Assembly: GCA_902765005.1 (NCBI GenBank)
Contig: CACWYB010000001.1
Coordinates: forward strand, 124,001-188,000
DNA from: an uncultured Eubacteriales bacterium
GTDB lineage: Bacteria > Bacillota > Clostridia > Christensenellales > CAG-138
Reading direction: 5' to 3'
DNA: 64,000 nt
The translations under genes and the position numbers were made by a program. This document shows, in pieces, positions 26,053-34,961 of this stretch; positions within the stretch are counted from its first letter, which is position 1; each line of letters starts with the position of its first letter. Under the pieces are notes generated by a model. It worked only from the letters and a program-made list of their open reading frames with translations. It made no database searches and was not told the origin of the DNA.

Positions 26053-26859
26053 TTACTCCGCCTGAGCGGGTGCGGTGGTCCGGGTGATGACCTTGCTGGG
26101 GCACTTCTCGGCGCACATGCCGCACTGGGTGCAGTTTTCGTAATTGATCTTGGCCACGTTCCCTTCCATATGGATGGCGTCGAAAGCGCACTGCTTCACG
26201 CAGAGGGTGCAGCCGATGCAGCCGGCGGAGCAGACCTTCTTCACCAGCGGTCCCTTATCCTTGTTGCGGCACTGGACCACCACATGCTTCGATTCGGGAA
26301 TGAGCTCGATGAGCCCCTTGGGGCAGGCCTTCACGCAGAGACCGCAGGCCACGCACTTTTTCGGGTCCACCTGGGCCACGCCGTCCACCAGGGAGATGGC
26401 GTGCTGGGGGCACACGTTCACGCAGGAACCCAGGCCCATACAGCCGTAGTCGCACTCGCCCACGTTGATGCCCGCCAGGGCCGCCGACCGGCAATCGGTT
26501 ACGCCCACGTAGTTGCCCTGCTTGTTCGTAGCCTCACAGGTGCCCTTGCAGCGGACGAAGGCCACCTGCCGCTCCAGGATCTGGGCGTCCTGGCCCATGA
26601 TGCCGCCGATCTTCTCCGCCACCGGCGCGCCGCCCACCGGGCAGCCGTTCACCGGCGCTTCCCCGGAGACGATGGCCGCGGCCATGGCGTCACAGCCCGC
26701 AAACCCGCAGGCGCCGCAGTTGTTCCCGGGCAGGCACTCCCGGACCGCGGCCTCCCGCTCGTCCACAGGCACATAGAACTTCTTGCCCGCGTAGACCAGC
26801 CCGGTGCCCACGATGATGCCGATGATCACGATCACGATCGTCGTTATGAGAATGACCAT
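26053..26859 (-). CDS. rnfB: Rnf electron transport complex subunit B
   Basis: A 268-residue ferredoxin subunit. It has an N-terminal membrane helix (residues 3-24), the Fe-S domain motif CLPGNNCGACGFAGC near residue 42, and several further clusters: CMGLGSCVNVCP, CVACGLCVKACP, CIGCTLCVKQCA and CTQCGMCAEKCP. RnfB is the entry point for electrons from reduced ferredoxin in the Rnf complex, which drives ion export while reducing NAD+. It follows rnfA by 15 bases and precedes nrfA by 12, so the nitrite reductase is in the same unit. A full set of C-terminal clusters is retained. Confidence 0.93.
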   Translation of the reverse strand: MVILITTIVIVIIGIIVGTGLVYAGKKFYVPVDEREAAVRECLPGNNCGACGFAGCDAMAAAIVSGEAPVNGCPVGGAPVAEKIGGIMGQDAQILERQVAFVRCKGTCEATNKQGNYVGVTDCRSAALAGINVGECDYGCMGLGSCVNVCPQHAISLVDGVAQVDPKKCVACGLCVKACPKGLIELIPESKHVVVQCRNKDKGPLVKKVCSAGCIGCTLCVKQCAFDAIHMEGNVAKINYENCTQCGMCAEKCPSKVITRTTAPAQAE

Positions 26860-26874
26860 ACTCTGTTACCTCCC

Positions 26875-27453
26875 TCAGAACGACAGCTTGGAGAAGCCCA
26901 TGAACGCGATGGACATGAGGGCCGCCGAGATGAGCACGATGGGCGCGCCCCGCAGCGGCGCGGGCAGGTCCTCCTCCCGGATACGGGAGCGGATGCCGGC
27001 CAGCAGGACGATGGCCAGGGTGTAGCCCACCGCCACGCCGAAGCCGGAGACCACGCTCTCCACGAAGGTGTACTGGGCCTTCACGTTGTCGATGGCCACG
27101 CCCAGCACGGCGCAGTTGGTGGTGATCAGGGGCAGGAAGATGCCCAGGGCCTTATAGATGGCCGGGGAGGTCTTCTTGAGGAACATCTCCACGATCTGCA
27201 CCAGGGCCGCGATGACAAGGATGAAGACGATGGTCTTCATGAAATCCAGCCCGAAGGGCTGCAGCACGTAGGTATACAGCAGGCTCGCCACGGCGGAGGC
27301 GATGGTGATGACGAAGATGACCGCCACGCCCAGACTGGCCGAAGCCTTCATCTGCTTGGACACGCCCAGGAAGGAGCAGATGCCCAGGAACTGATTCAGC
27401 ACCACGTTGTTGATCAGCGCGCCGCTGATCATGATGAGAAGCAGAGACTTCAT
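26875..27453 (-). CDS. rnfA: Rnf electron transport complex subunit A
   Basis: A 192-residue membrane protein with six helices. It has the inverted-repeat layout of RnfA/NqrE, with NNVVLNQFLGICSFLGVSK in the first half and TNCAVLGVAIDN in the second, each carrying a conserved Cys of the membrane-embedded Fe-S centre. It passes electrons across the membrane together with RnfE. It overlaps rnfE by 4 bases (ATGA). Length is typical. Confidence 0.93.
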   Translation of the reverse strand: MKSLLLIMISGALINNVVLNQFLGICSFLGVSKQMKASASLGVAVIFVITIASAVASLLYTYVLQPFGLDFMKTIVFILVIAALVQIVEMFLKKTSPAIYKALGIFLPLITTNCAVLGVAIDNVKAQYTFVESVVSGFGVAVGYTLAIVLLAGIRSRIREEDLPAPLRGAPIVLISAALMSIAFMGFSKLSF

Positions 27454-28133
27454 TTGGCTTCCTCCTTCCGCTCGTCACAGCGCATGGCGCAGGCGGCGCA
27501 GTTTCCGCTGCAGCCGTCGTTCTCCACCAGCTGTTTCTGACGGGTCTTGATGCCGATGGCGTTCATGATGGCGATGAACAGGGCGATGACCAGGAACGCG
27601 CCGGGCGCCTGGCCGAAGATGGCGATGGGCGGCACGCTCTCAGGCAGCACCTGGAGGGAGAAGATGGTCCCCTGCCCCAGCAGCTCCCGCAGGATGCCCG
27701 CCAACGTCAGCGCCACGGTGAAGCCCAGGCCCATGCCGATGCCGTCCATGATCGCCAGGCCCGGCTCATTCTTGTTGGCGTAGGCTTCCGCCCGGCCCAG
27801 GATGATGCAGTTCACCACGATCAGGGGGATATACAGGCCCAAAGCCTCGTCCGCCGCCGGCAGATAGGCCTTGATGAGCAGCTCCGTCACCGTCACCAGG
27901 GAAGCCACGATGACGATATAGGCCGGCAGCCGCACCTCGTTGGGGATCACCCGCCGAAGCAGGGAGATGATGAGGTTGGAGAACACCAGCACCGCCGTGG
28001 TGGACAGCCCCATGTAGATGCCGTTCATGGCGAACTTGGACACCGCCAGGGTGGGGCACATGCCCAGCATGAGCACCAGGGTGGGATTCTCCTTGATCAG
28101 GCCGTTGTACAGCCGTTCTGTGTATTTGTTCAT
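27450..28133 (-). CDS. rnfE: Rnf electron transport complex subunit E
   Basis: A 227-residue, six-helix protein paralogous to RnfA. ENPTLVLMLGMCPTLAVSKF and VVNCIILGRAEAYA are the conserved membrane Cys motifs. Start taken at MNKYTERLYNG; the frame is open 13 codons upstream without a ribosome site. An unusual C-terminal tail holds four cysteines in CSGNCAACAMRC followed by charged residues, which could bind a metal or Fe-S centre on the cytoplasmic side. The gene starts one base past the end of the rnfD-rnfG fusion and overlaps rnfA. Confidence 0.92.
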   Translation of the reverse strand: MNKYTERLYNGLIKENPTLVLMLGMCPTLAVSKFAMNGIYMGLSTTAVLVFSNLIISLLRRVIPNEVRLPAYIVIVASLVTVTELLIKAYLPAADEALGLYIPLIVVNCIILGRAEAYANKNEPGLAIMDGIGMGLGFTVALTLAGILRELLGQGTIFSLQVLPESVPPIAIFGQAPGAFLVIALFIAIMNAIGIKTRQKQLVENDGCSGNCAACAMRCDERKEEAK

Positions 28134-28134
28134 A

Positions 28135-29721
28135 TCAGTTTCCTCCCTGCATGACGCTGTGGAAGAAGTCAAGGCCGGCGTTCACCGCGTTGACCACCGC
28201 CCCGGAGGTGGTGGAGGCGCCGGAGATGGCGTCGATGGCGTTATCGCCGGAAACGCCGCCCTTGTTGTGGACGAACTGGCTCACCGCCTTGTCCAGGAAC
28301 TGGTTCACGAAGGCGGGTTCCTTGGCCAGCATGCCCATGCCCGGGGTCTCGTTGAGCTCGGTGAAGGCGATGCCCAGCACCTTGCCCTGAGGATCCAGCC
28401 CCAGGGAAAGGGTGATATTCCCGTCGTAGCCGTCGCCGCTGGTGACACTCAGGGCGTAGCCCACGGTGTTGCCGTCGGCGTCCTTGGCCGCGAAGGCCTC
28501 GTTGATGTAGGCCTTGCCGAATTCCGTGCCGTACACGCCGCCGTCCAGGGCCTGGATGGCCGCGTCGGCCGCCTCCACGTTTTCAAAGCTGGCCGCGCCG
28601 GGCACCACCGCCACATAGGCGGCCGCCTTGGCTGCCTCTTCATGCTGCTCTATGGTCTTGCGGGTCATGGAGTAGACGCCGGACAGGGCCACGCCGGAGA
28701 TCAGGGCGATGAGGGTGAGGGCGATGACCGGCTTGGGGATCCGCTGCCTGAGGGGCGGGAGCTTCTCCCCGCTGGCCGCCCGGATAGCCGACTTGCGGTA
28801 GGCGTAGGGCTTGGGGATGATGTACATGTCGATGAGGGGCGTGAACAGGTTGGCGATGATCACGGAGTAGCTGAAGTAGTCCACCTTGCCCAGGATCCGG
28901 AACAGAGCCCCCAGCACGCCGATGAGACAGCCGTAGACCGCCTGGCCCAGGCGGCTCACCGGGGAGGTGGTGTAGTCCGTGGCCATAAAGAAGGCGCCCA
29001 TGACCACGCCGCCGCCGCAGAGCTGGGCCGCCAGATACGCGGGCTCAAAGCCCCGGCCGCCGAAAAGCCCCATGACCAGGGTGAACGCGCCCAGCACGGA
29101 GAAGCAGATCTCGCCGTGGATGATGTCCAGGCCCCAGAGGACCAGGCCGCCGATGAGCAGGGCCACGATGGAGCTGCCGATGACGCCGTTTGCGGTGCCC
29201 AGGAACATGCTCGTCACATCCAGATCCAGCCGCAGGCCCTCCGCCATGGCGTCGGTCATGACCTTGAGGGGCGTGGCGGACGTGACGCCGTCCAGCGCCG
29301 GGAACTTGGACATGGCCGTGCCGAAGGAGATGAGCAGGAAGCAGCGGCCGGCAAGGGCCGGGTTGATGAAGTTCTTACCCAGGCCGCCGAAGCAGCACTT
29401 CACCACCAGGATGGCGAAGGCGGAGCCCAGGATGGGATAGATCACCGGGGTGCTGGGCGACAGGGACAGAGCCAGCAGCATGCCTGTCACCGCGGCGCTG
29501 CCGTCGCCGATGGACAGGGGCCGCTTGGTGATGAGGCAGAACAGGGCCTCGGAGCCCACCGCCGCCAAGATGGAGGCGAGGATCACGAACAGGGCGTGCC
29601 ACCCGTAGACGATCACGCCGATGACGGCGGCCGGCACCAGGCTCAGCAGCACCGTGTGCATAATGAAGGAAGTGGTCCACCGATCCCGTACGTGGGGGCT
29701 GGCCGAAAGATTCAGTTTCAT
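28135..29721 (-). CDS. Fused Rnf subunits D and G
   Basis: One 528-residue protein carries two subunits normally made separately. Residues 1-~315 are RnfD: about nine helices and the covalent-flavin motif TSATPL with Thr150. Residues ~325-528 are RnfG: a membrane anchor (PKPVIALTLIALISGVALSG) and a periplasmic FMN-binding domain ending in the flavin-threonine motif SGASTTSG (500-507, probable acceptor Thr505). No separate rnfG exists between rnfC and rnfE, where it is usually found. Both attachment motifs are intact, so function is likely retained and 1:1 stoichiometry enforced. A lost stop or start by sequencing error is less likely since the linker (AASGEKLPPLRQRI) is smooth. Confidence 0.88.
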   Translation of the reverse strand: MKLNLSASPHVRDRWTTSFIMHTVLLSLVPAAVIGVIVYGWHALFVILASILAAVGSEALFCLITKRPLSIGDGSAAVTGMLLALSLSPSTPVIYPILGSAFAILVVKCCFGGLGKNFINPALAGRCFLLISFGTAMSKFPALDGVTSATPLKVMTDAMAEGLRLDLDVTSMFLGTANGVIGSSIVALLIGGLVLWGLDIIHGEICFSVLGAFTLVMGLFGGRGFEPAYLAAQLCGGGVVMGAFFMATDYTTSPVSRLGQAVYGCLIGVLGALFRILGKVDYFSYSVIIANLFTPLIDMYIIPKPYAYRKSAIRAASGEKLPPLRQRIPKPVIALTLIALISGVALSGVYSMTRKTIEQHEEAAKAAAYVAVVPGAASFENVEAADAAIQALDGGVYGTEFGKAYINEAFAAKDADGNTVGYALSVTSGDGYDGNITLSLGLDPQGKVLGIAFTELNETPGMGMLAKEPAFVNQFLDKAVSQFVHNKGGVSGDNAIDAISGASTTSGAVVNAVNAGLDFFHSVMQGGN

Positions 29722-29724
29722 AGC

Positions 29725-31083
29725 TTATTTCCCTCCCCCCTGGGCCGCCTGAGCCGCCCGTTTTTTCGCCAGGATCTCCGCCTTGGTCTGCTTGAAGGTT
29801 TGGGTCAGGGGTCGCTTGGCGGGGCAGATATAGGTGCAGGAGCCGCAGAAGATGCAGTCCAGGCCGTAGAGCTTCTTTTCGTACCGCTCCATATCCCCGG
29901 CGATGATGGCGTCGGCCATCATTTGGGGCATGAGGCCGTTGGGGCAGACGGTGGTGCACCGGCCGCAGTGCAGACAGGTGGTCATCTTCAGCTCCGCCTC
30001 CGCCACGTCGTCCGAAAGCAGCACGGTGACGGCGTTGGTGGTCTTGGTGATGGGCACGTCCAGCGTGCTCACGGACAGGCCCATCATGGGGCCGCCGGAG
30101 ATCACCTTCTTGGGCTCCGCGCCCTCCTTCAGGCCGCCCGCCGCCTCGATCATCTCGGCAAAGCTGGTGCCGTCCCGGGCGATGAAGTTGGAGGGGTTCT
30201 TCACCCCCTCGCCGGTGACGGTGATCACATGGCGGAACAGGGGCTCGTTGTAGAGCACGGCCCGGCCTATGGCGAAGATGGTGCCCACGTTGTCCACGAT
30301 GCAGCCCACGTCCGCCGGGAGTTTGGAGGTGGGATAGTCCACCCCGGCGATGACGCTGATCAGGCTCCGCTCGCCGCCCTGAGGATACTTGGTGCGCAGC
30401 TTCTGGACCCGCAGGCGGGGATGGCCCTTCACCGCCATCTCCATGGCCGCGATGGCTTCGGGCTTGTTGCCCTCGATGGCGATGACGCCCTCCGCGTTGG
30501 GGAAGAGCCTCAGGATGATCTCCATGCCCTCCACGATCTGCTTGCCGTAGCCCCGCATGAGCTGGTCATTGCAGGTGATGTAGGGCTCGCACTCCGCCCC
30601 GTTGGCGATGAGGTACTTGATGGCCAGCGGCGCCTTGGGGGCCAGCTTCACATGGGTGGGGAAGCCTGCGCCGCCCAAGCCCGTGATGCCCGCCGCCTGC
30701 ACCCGGCGAAGGATCTCCTGGTTGGTGATGTCGGTGATGTCCTGCCGCTGGCCGAAGGTGCCGGTCTCGGTGTACTGGCCGTCGTTGTCGATGACCACGC
30801 ACTCCTGGAGCACGCCGGCGATGGTGCGCCGTTTCTCCACGGCCTTCACCGTGCCGGAACAGGACGAGATGACGTTGGCGGAAACGAAGCCGTCCGCCTC
30901 CGCGATGCACTGGCCCACCAGCACCGGATCGCCCTTTTTGACGATGGCCTTGGCCGGCTTGCCGATGTGCTGCGCCAGAGGGAAAACCATCTCCCCTTTG
31001 GCGTCGAATATGCGCAGCGATGCTTCCTTGCTCAGTTCCTTGCGTTCCCTGGGGTGCACACCGCCGCGAAACGTGTCCCTCAC
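29725..31083 (-). CDS. rnfC: Rnf electron transport complex subunit C
   Basis: A 453-residue peripheral subunit. N-terminal biotinyl/lipoyl-like domain; NADH/FMN-binding region with GITGLGGAGFPTHVK; SLBB-like region; two 4Fe-4S motifs CLHCGRCTTVCP and CIFCGSCTYICP near the C-terminus. RnfC binds NAD(H) and exchanges electrons with RnfB. I start it at the GTG at 31083 (VRDTFRGGVHPRE): GGAGGG precedes it by 7 bases, whereas the open frame extending to 31149 has no signal. First gene of the respiratory operon, transcribed from a promoter at 31163-31191. Confidence 0.93.
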   Translation of the reverse strand: MRDTFRGGVHPRERKELSKEASLRIFDAKGEMVFPLAQHIGKPAKAIVKKGDPVLVGQCIAEADGFVSANVISSCSGTVKAVEKRRTIAGVLQECVVIDNDGQYTETGTFGQRQDITDITNQEILRRVQAAGITGLGGAGFPTHVKLAPKAPLAIKYLIANGAECEPYITCNDQLMRGYGKQIVEGMEIILRLFPNAEGVIAIEGNKPEAIAAMEMAVKGHPRLRVQKLRTKYPQGGERSLISVIAGVDYPTSKLPADVGCIVDNVGTIFAIGRAVLYNEPLFRHVITVTGEGVKNPSNFIARDGTSFAEMIEAAGGLKEGAEPKKVISGGPMMGLSVSTLDVPITKTTNAVTVLLSDDVAEAELKMTTCLHCGRCTTVCPNGLMPQMMADAIIAGDMERYEKKLYGLDCIFCGSCTYICPAKRPLTQTFKQTKAEILAKKRAAQAAQGGGK

Positions 31084-31162
31084 ATTCGATCCCTCCTTCA
31101 ACAAATGATATACGCCCCAGGGGAGCCTGGATACAGACAACCCAAGCATATACTCTTTTCTA

Positions 31163-31191
31163 AGAATACCAAAAAGGGGGGAATTTGTAAA
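31163..31191 (-). promoter_or_regulatory. Promoter of the rnf-nrf-ccs operon
   Basis: On the minus strand: TTTACA (31191-31186), 17 bases, TATTCT (31168-31163), about 80 bases before the rnfC GTG start. Confidence 0.6.
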
Positions 31192-31321
31192 CCGATTCCG
31201 TCACTTTTTTCTCCGTTTTACGTTCGTTTTTTCGCGAAGAATGGCTTGGATGCCCCTTTCCCCTTTCGCCTAGCCATGGTATACTAAGGGGTACGAGATC
31301 GATTTTCGGGAGGGAACGCCA

Positions 31322-32341
31322 ATGAAAGAACAAGCCCAAGCCCTGGTGGACCGGTTCGTCCAGGCCCGGGACGCCATCCGCGCCGCATTTCGGATGGAGA
31401 GCGACTACATGTACCCGGTCTGCGCCAGCGTCTTCCTGGCCGCGGATCGCCCGGTGGAGCCGGAGGAGCTGGACCGGTGCAAAAGGCTGGTGAAGGAGAG
31501 CGTGGGCATCTTCTCCAACTTCCGGGGGAACATCAAGCTCCCCCTCATCTGCATGCTGGCCGCAGGGGACGACCCGGAGGACAGATGGGAAAAGACCCAG
31601 CGGGCCTACGCCCTTTTGAAGGAGCGGTTCTTCGGTTCGGAGTATTTGGCCCTGGCCGCCCTGCTCCTGTCTGACGCGGTCCGGGAGGAGGACCTGCCCG
31701 CCCTGGCCGCCCGGGGCAGAGAGCTCTACCAGCGCATGAAGAAGGAGCATCCCTTTTTGACCGGCCAGGAGGACAGCGTCTTTGCCCTGCTCCTGGCCCA
31801 GAGCCCCCGGACCGACGAGGAGCTCATAGAGGACATGGAGGCCTGCTATGCCCTGCTGGACGAGCGCTTCCCCAAGGGGGACGGGCTCCAGTCCGCCTCC
31901 CACGTGCTGTCCCTCTGCCCCGGCACGCCGGAGGAGAAGGCCGGCCGGGTCATCGCCCTCTTTGACGCCATTGAGGCCGCCGGCGGTAAATACGGCAAGG
32001 ATCGCCAGCTGCCTTTGCTGGCGGCCCTGTCCCTGAAAGAAGCGCGGGAAGAGGAGCTGGTCCAAAACCTGCTGGAGGTGGATGAACGCCTGTCCGTTCA
32101 GAAGGGCTACAAGGGCATCTTCGGCTTGGATCGCCGGACCCGGACCATGCACGCCGCCATGCTCCTGTGCCTGCCGGAAGCCGGGAAAGGCGGCACCGCC
32201 CAGGCCGCCGCCGGGCAGAGCGCCCTCTCCCTGGCCGCCGCCCAGCAGGCCACATTGGCCATGATCATCGCCCAGCAGGCCCTCATGTGCGCCCTGGTGG
32301 CCAGCTCTGCCGCCTCCTCCGCCGCCAGCAGCGCCCACTGA
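31322..32341 (+). CDS. DUF4003 family protein
   Basis: A 339-residue, mostly helical, acidic cytoplasmic protein. Segments such as YPVCASVFLAADRP, FRGNIKLPLICMLAAGDDPED and YGKDRQLPLLAALSL fit the DUF4003 family of Firmicutes, whose role is unknown. The C-terminus is an odd Ala/Ser-rich tail (last ~60 residues, with many Ala-Ala-Gln and Ser-Ser-Ala runs), likely disordered or membrane-associated. It is a single-gene unit divergent from rnfC; TATACT near 31276 may be its -10. A convergent terminator separates it from the GH3 gene. Confidence 0.7.
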   Translation: MKEQAQALVDRFVQARDAIRAAFRMESDYMYPVCASVFLAADRPVEPEELDRCKRLVKESVGIFSNFRGNIKLPLICMLAAGDDPEDRWEKTQRAYALLKERFFGSEYLALAALLLSDAVREEDLPALAARGRELYQRMKKEHPFLTGQEDSVFALLLAQSPRTDEELIEDMEACYALLDERFPKGDGLQSASHVLSLCPGTPEEKAGRVIALFDAIEAAGGKYGKDRQLPLLAALSLKEAREEELVQNLLEVDERLSVQKGYKGIFGLDRRTRTMHAAMLLCLPEAGKGGTAQAAAGQSALSLAAAQQATLAMIIAQQALMCALVASSAASSAASSAH

Positions 32342-32360
32342 ATGTAGAAACAGAAAAGGA

Positions 32361-32384
32361 CTGCCTCACGGCAGCCTTTTTTTT
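32361..32384 (+). terminator. Terminator of the DUF4003 gene
   Basis: CTGCC (32361-32365) pairs with GGCAG (32370-32374) around TCAC, followed by a run of eight Ts. Confidence 0.75.
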
Positions 32385-32393
32385 GTTGCGTCC

Positions 32394-34826
32394 TTATTTG
32401 GTTTTCGTCATCTCCCGGGACAGGCGGTAGAGGCGGGAGGCGTTGATGAGCAGCTGCTCCCGATCCAGGCGGTCCTCCTGAAGGGCCCGGAGGATATCCC
32501 CATAGTCCCCCTTGCTCCCGGGCATGAACAGATCGCCGCCGGCCGCCGCCACCATGTGGGGCTGGACCTTGGGATGCTTGTCCGCCTTGCTGCTCATGAG
32601 GGCGATGACCCAGTCCGTCATGACGATGCCCTCGAAGCCGAACTCGCACCGCAGGATGTCCTCGATGAGATCCCGGCGCTGGGCGGTATGGACCCCGTTG
32701 AGCAGGTTGTAGGAGGTCATGAGGGCCTTGGGCTGGCTCTCCCGCACGGCGATGCCGAACCCCTTGAGGTAGATCTCCCGCAAGGCCCGCTCCGACACGC
32801 GGCTGTTGTTGCCGTAGCGATTGAATTCCTGGTTGTTGGCGGCGAAGTGCTTGACGGTGGCGCCCCGGCCGGGATGGGCCTGAACGCCCTTGGTCAGGGC
32901 CGCCGCCATCCGGCCGCTGAGGAGGGGATCCTCGGAGAAATACTCAAAGTTCCGCCCGCAGCGAATGGACCGGTGGATGTTGAGAGCCGGGGCCAGCCAC
33001 AGGTGCACCCCGAAGCGCTCCATCTCCGCCCCCACCAAATCCCCGCAGATCCGGGCAAATTCCCGATCCCAGCTCTGGGCGATGGCGGTGCCGATGGGGA
33101 TGGCGGTGCAGTACTGCTCTTCGATGGCGGCGCCCTTGGGGGGCTTCTTCCCGCCCAAAAGACGGCTGGCCAGCCACCGCAGGGCCGGGGCCATGGATTC
33201 CAGCATGCTCTCCGGCAGGCCGACCCCGCCCGCGGCATGGGCGCCCTTCCTGTCCCGGTAGAACCGCCGGGCCAGCCGCAGCCCCGCCGGGCCGTCGGCC
33301 ATGACCAGGGGCTCTATGCCCGCCTGCTTCAGCCGGGAGGTGGTCTCCCCCGCGGCCCCCGCCACCTGGGTGCTGGCCTCGCCGATGACGCTCAGCGCCC
33401 CGAGACCCGGCGCGAAGGCGCCCACGTTGGCGTAGACAAGGTCCTCGTCGGAGAGGGCCAGCAAGGATTCCTCGATCGCGTAGGTCCGGCCGGCAGGCAC
33501 GATCTTCGTTTCAAAGGCCTCCGCCGCCACCGTCAAGCGGGGCAGCCCCTCGGGCAGGTCCGCCCGGGGCCGGGGCTGGGGCCGCCAGTCCGCAAAGCCC
33601 GGATCGCCGCAGCAGGGGCGGGCCTGGAGGGTGACGACCTCCGTCGGGAGCCGGAGCACCGCCGCCGGCTCTGTGTAGGCGCTGGAGTCTCCCACCCGCA
33701 GCACATAGTCCCCGGGGGAAAGCACATAGGCGGACCGGGCCTGGTCGTAGGCGGCGCAGTCGGCTAAATCGAAGGTCAGGGAAAGGGTCTGCGCCTCCGC
33801 GGGGGCCAGGAGCCTTGTCTTTTCAAAGGCGACCAGTTCCTGATAGGGCCGATCCAAGGGGCCCTCCGGGGCGCTGAGGTAGGCCTGGACCACCTGCCGG
33901 CCCGCCCTTGCGCCTATGTTGGTCACCTGCACCCGGCAGGTGACCCGATGCCCGTCCCCCGCCACCTCCAGCACCTTCTGAGAGAAGGCGGTGTAGGACA
34001 GGCCGAAACCGAAGGGGAACAGGGGCGCCTGGCCCGCGGCGTCGAAATAGCGGTAGCCCACGTAGATCCCCTCGGTGTAGTCCGTGTCGTCATGGTCCCC
34101 GAAGGTGCCCACGGCGGGGTAGTCCGCCCAGCGGGCCCATGTGGTGGTGAGCTTGCCGGCGGGGTTGGCCTTGCCCAGCAGAATGTCCGCCAGGGCGGCC
34201 CCCGTCTCCACCCCCAGCTGGCTGAGGAGCAGGATGTTCTTCACCGCCATCACCGGCCCCAAATCCACCGGCCCGCCCACGTTCAGCACCAGCATGAACC
34301 GGGAAAACCGGGCGTTCAGGGCCAGGATGTCCCGGGTTTCCGTTTCCGTCAGCAGGATGTCCCCGGGGACCGGCTCCCGGTCATTCCCCTCGCCGGAGAT
34401 CCGGGAGAGGACATAGACCGCCGCCTCCCCCTCCCCGTCCAGGGGCAGGCTGTACTCCGGCTCAGGCATGACCTTGCCCATGCCGTAGAGGAAAAAGTTT
34501 GTATGGCTGGCCTTGGCCTCCGCCCTGAGGCGCTTCATAAAATCCTTTTTCCCCTGAAGCAGGGCCTGCTCGTACCCATCCAGCCAGGCTTCGGTGGTCA
34601 GGGTGAAGCCCGCGTCCCTGAGCCCCTGCTCCACGGTGATGCTGAACCGGGAGTTCACCTCGCCGGAGCCGGTGCCGCCCTTGACGGTCCGCCGCACGCC
34701 GCTGCCGTAGGCCGCCAGCTTGCCCGGAGAGGCCAGGGGGAAGGAGCCGTCGCTCTTGAGGAGCACGGCGCAGTCCGCCAGATACCGGCGCAGGATCCGG
34801 ATGTGTTCCTGTTCGTATGGCTGCAT
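32394..34826 (-). CDS. Glycoside hydrolase family 3 beta-glycosidase with swapped domain order
   Basis: An 810-residue cytoplasmic enzyme without a signal peptide. The usual GH3 order is reversed: the alpha/beta (GH3-C) domain comes first (residues ~1-260, LNVGGPVDLG, TYTEG-type segment GIYVGYRYFD), then a fibronectin-like domain (~290-400), and the catalytic TIM barrel (GH3-N) is C-terminal (~480-790), with KHFAANNQEFNRY and the nucleophile Asp738 in GIVMTDW. This arrangement is known for some Ruminococcus and Butyrivibrio beta-glucosidases. It would cleave beta-glucosides or related oligosaccharides taken into the cell. Monocistronic; sugar specificity unknown. Confidence 0.88.
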   Translation of the reverse strand: MQPYEQEHIRILRRYLADCAVLLKSDGSFPLASPGKLAAYGSGVRRTVKGGTGSGEVNSRFSITVEQGLRDAGFTLTTEAWLDGYEQALLQGKKDFMKRLRAEAKASHTNFFLYGMGKVMPEPEYSLPLDGEGEAAVYVLSRISGEGNDREPVPGDILLTETETRDILALNARFSRFMLVLNVGGPVDLGPVMAVKNILLLSQLGVETGAALADILLGKANPAGKLTTTWARWADYPAVGTFGDHDDTDYTEGIYVGYRYFDAAGQAPLFPFGFGLSYTAFSQKVLEVAGDGHRVTCRVQVTNIGARAGRQVVQAYLSAPEGPLDRPYQELVAFEKTRLLAPAEAQTLSLTFDLADCAAYDQARSAYVLSPGDYVLRVGDSSAYTEPAAVLRLPTEVVTLQARPCCGDPGFADWRPQPRPRADLPEGLPRLTVAAEAFETKIVPAGRTYAIEESLLALSDEDLVYANVGAFAPGLGALSVIGEASTQVAGAAGETTSRLKQAGIEPLVMADGPAGLRLARRFYRDRKGAHAAGGVGLPESMLESMAPALRWLASRLLGGKKPPKGAAIEEQYCTAIPIGTAIAQSWDREFARICGDLVGAEMERFGVHLWLAPALNIHRSIRCGRNFEYFSEDPLLSGRMAAALTKGVQAHPGRGATVKHFAANNQEFNRYGNNSRVSERALREIYLKGFGIAVRESQPKALMTSYNLLNGVHTAQRRDLIEDILRCEFGFEGIVMTDWVIALMSSKADKHPKVQPHMVAAAGGDLFMPGSKGDYGDILRALQEDRLDREQLLINASRLYRLSREMTKTK

Positions 34827-34912
34827 GGAAGAAAACCTCCTTGTGTTATGTGCTATATACTATATCATGTCGAAGCGGAAAGAAAAAGCCTCTTTCCCGC
34901 CCGGCGGCAAAC

Positions 34913-34944
34913 AAAAAGCAGGCGCCCTTTCGCGTCTGCTTTTT
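34913..34944. terminator. Terminator between the liv operon and the GH3 gene region
   Basis: AAAAAGCAG (34913-34921) pairs with CTGCTTTTT (34936-34944), with an inner GCG/CGC pairing. It ends the minus-strand liv operon. Confidence 0.75.
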
Positions 34945-34961
34945 CGTTGCGCTATGGAGGT

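Noticed and set aside
24799..27540. A 913-codon open frame opposite nrfA, rnfB and rnfA.
   Set aside because: Same reason: the opposite strand encodes certain families with intact motifs.
28018..31287. A 1089-codon open frame opposite rnfC and the rnfD-rnfG fusion.
   Set aside because: It is the antisense shadow of GC-rich genes; its protein is low-complexity, rich in Gly, His and Ala, with no start signal.
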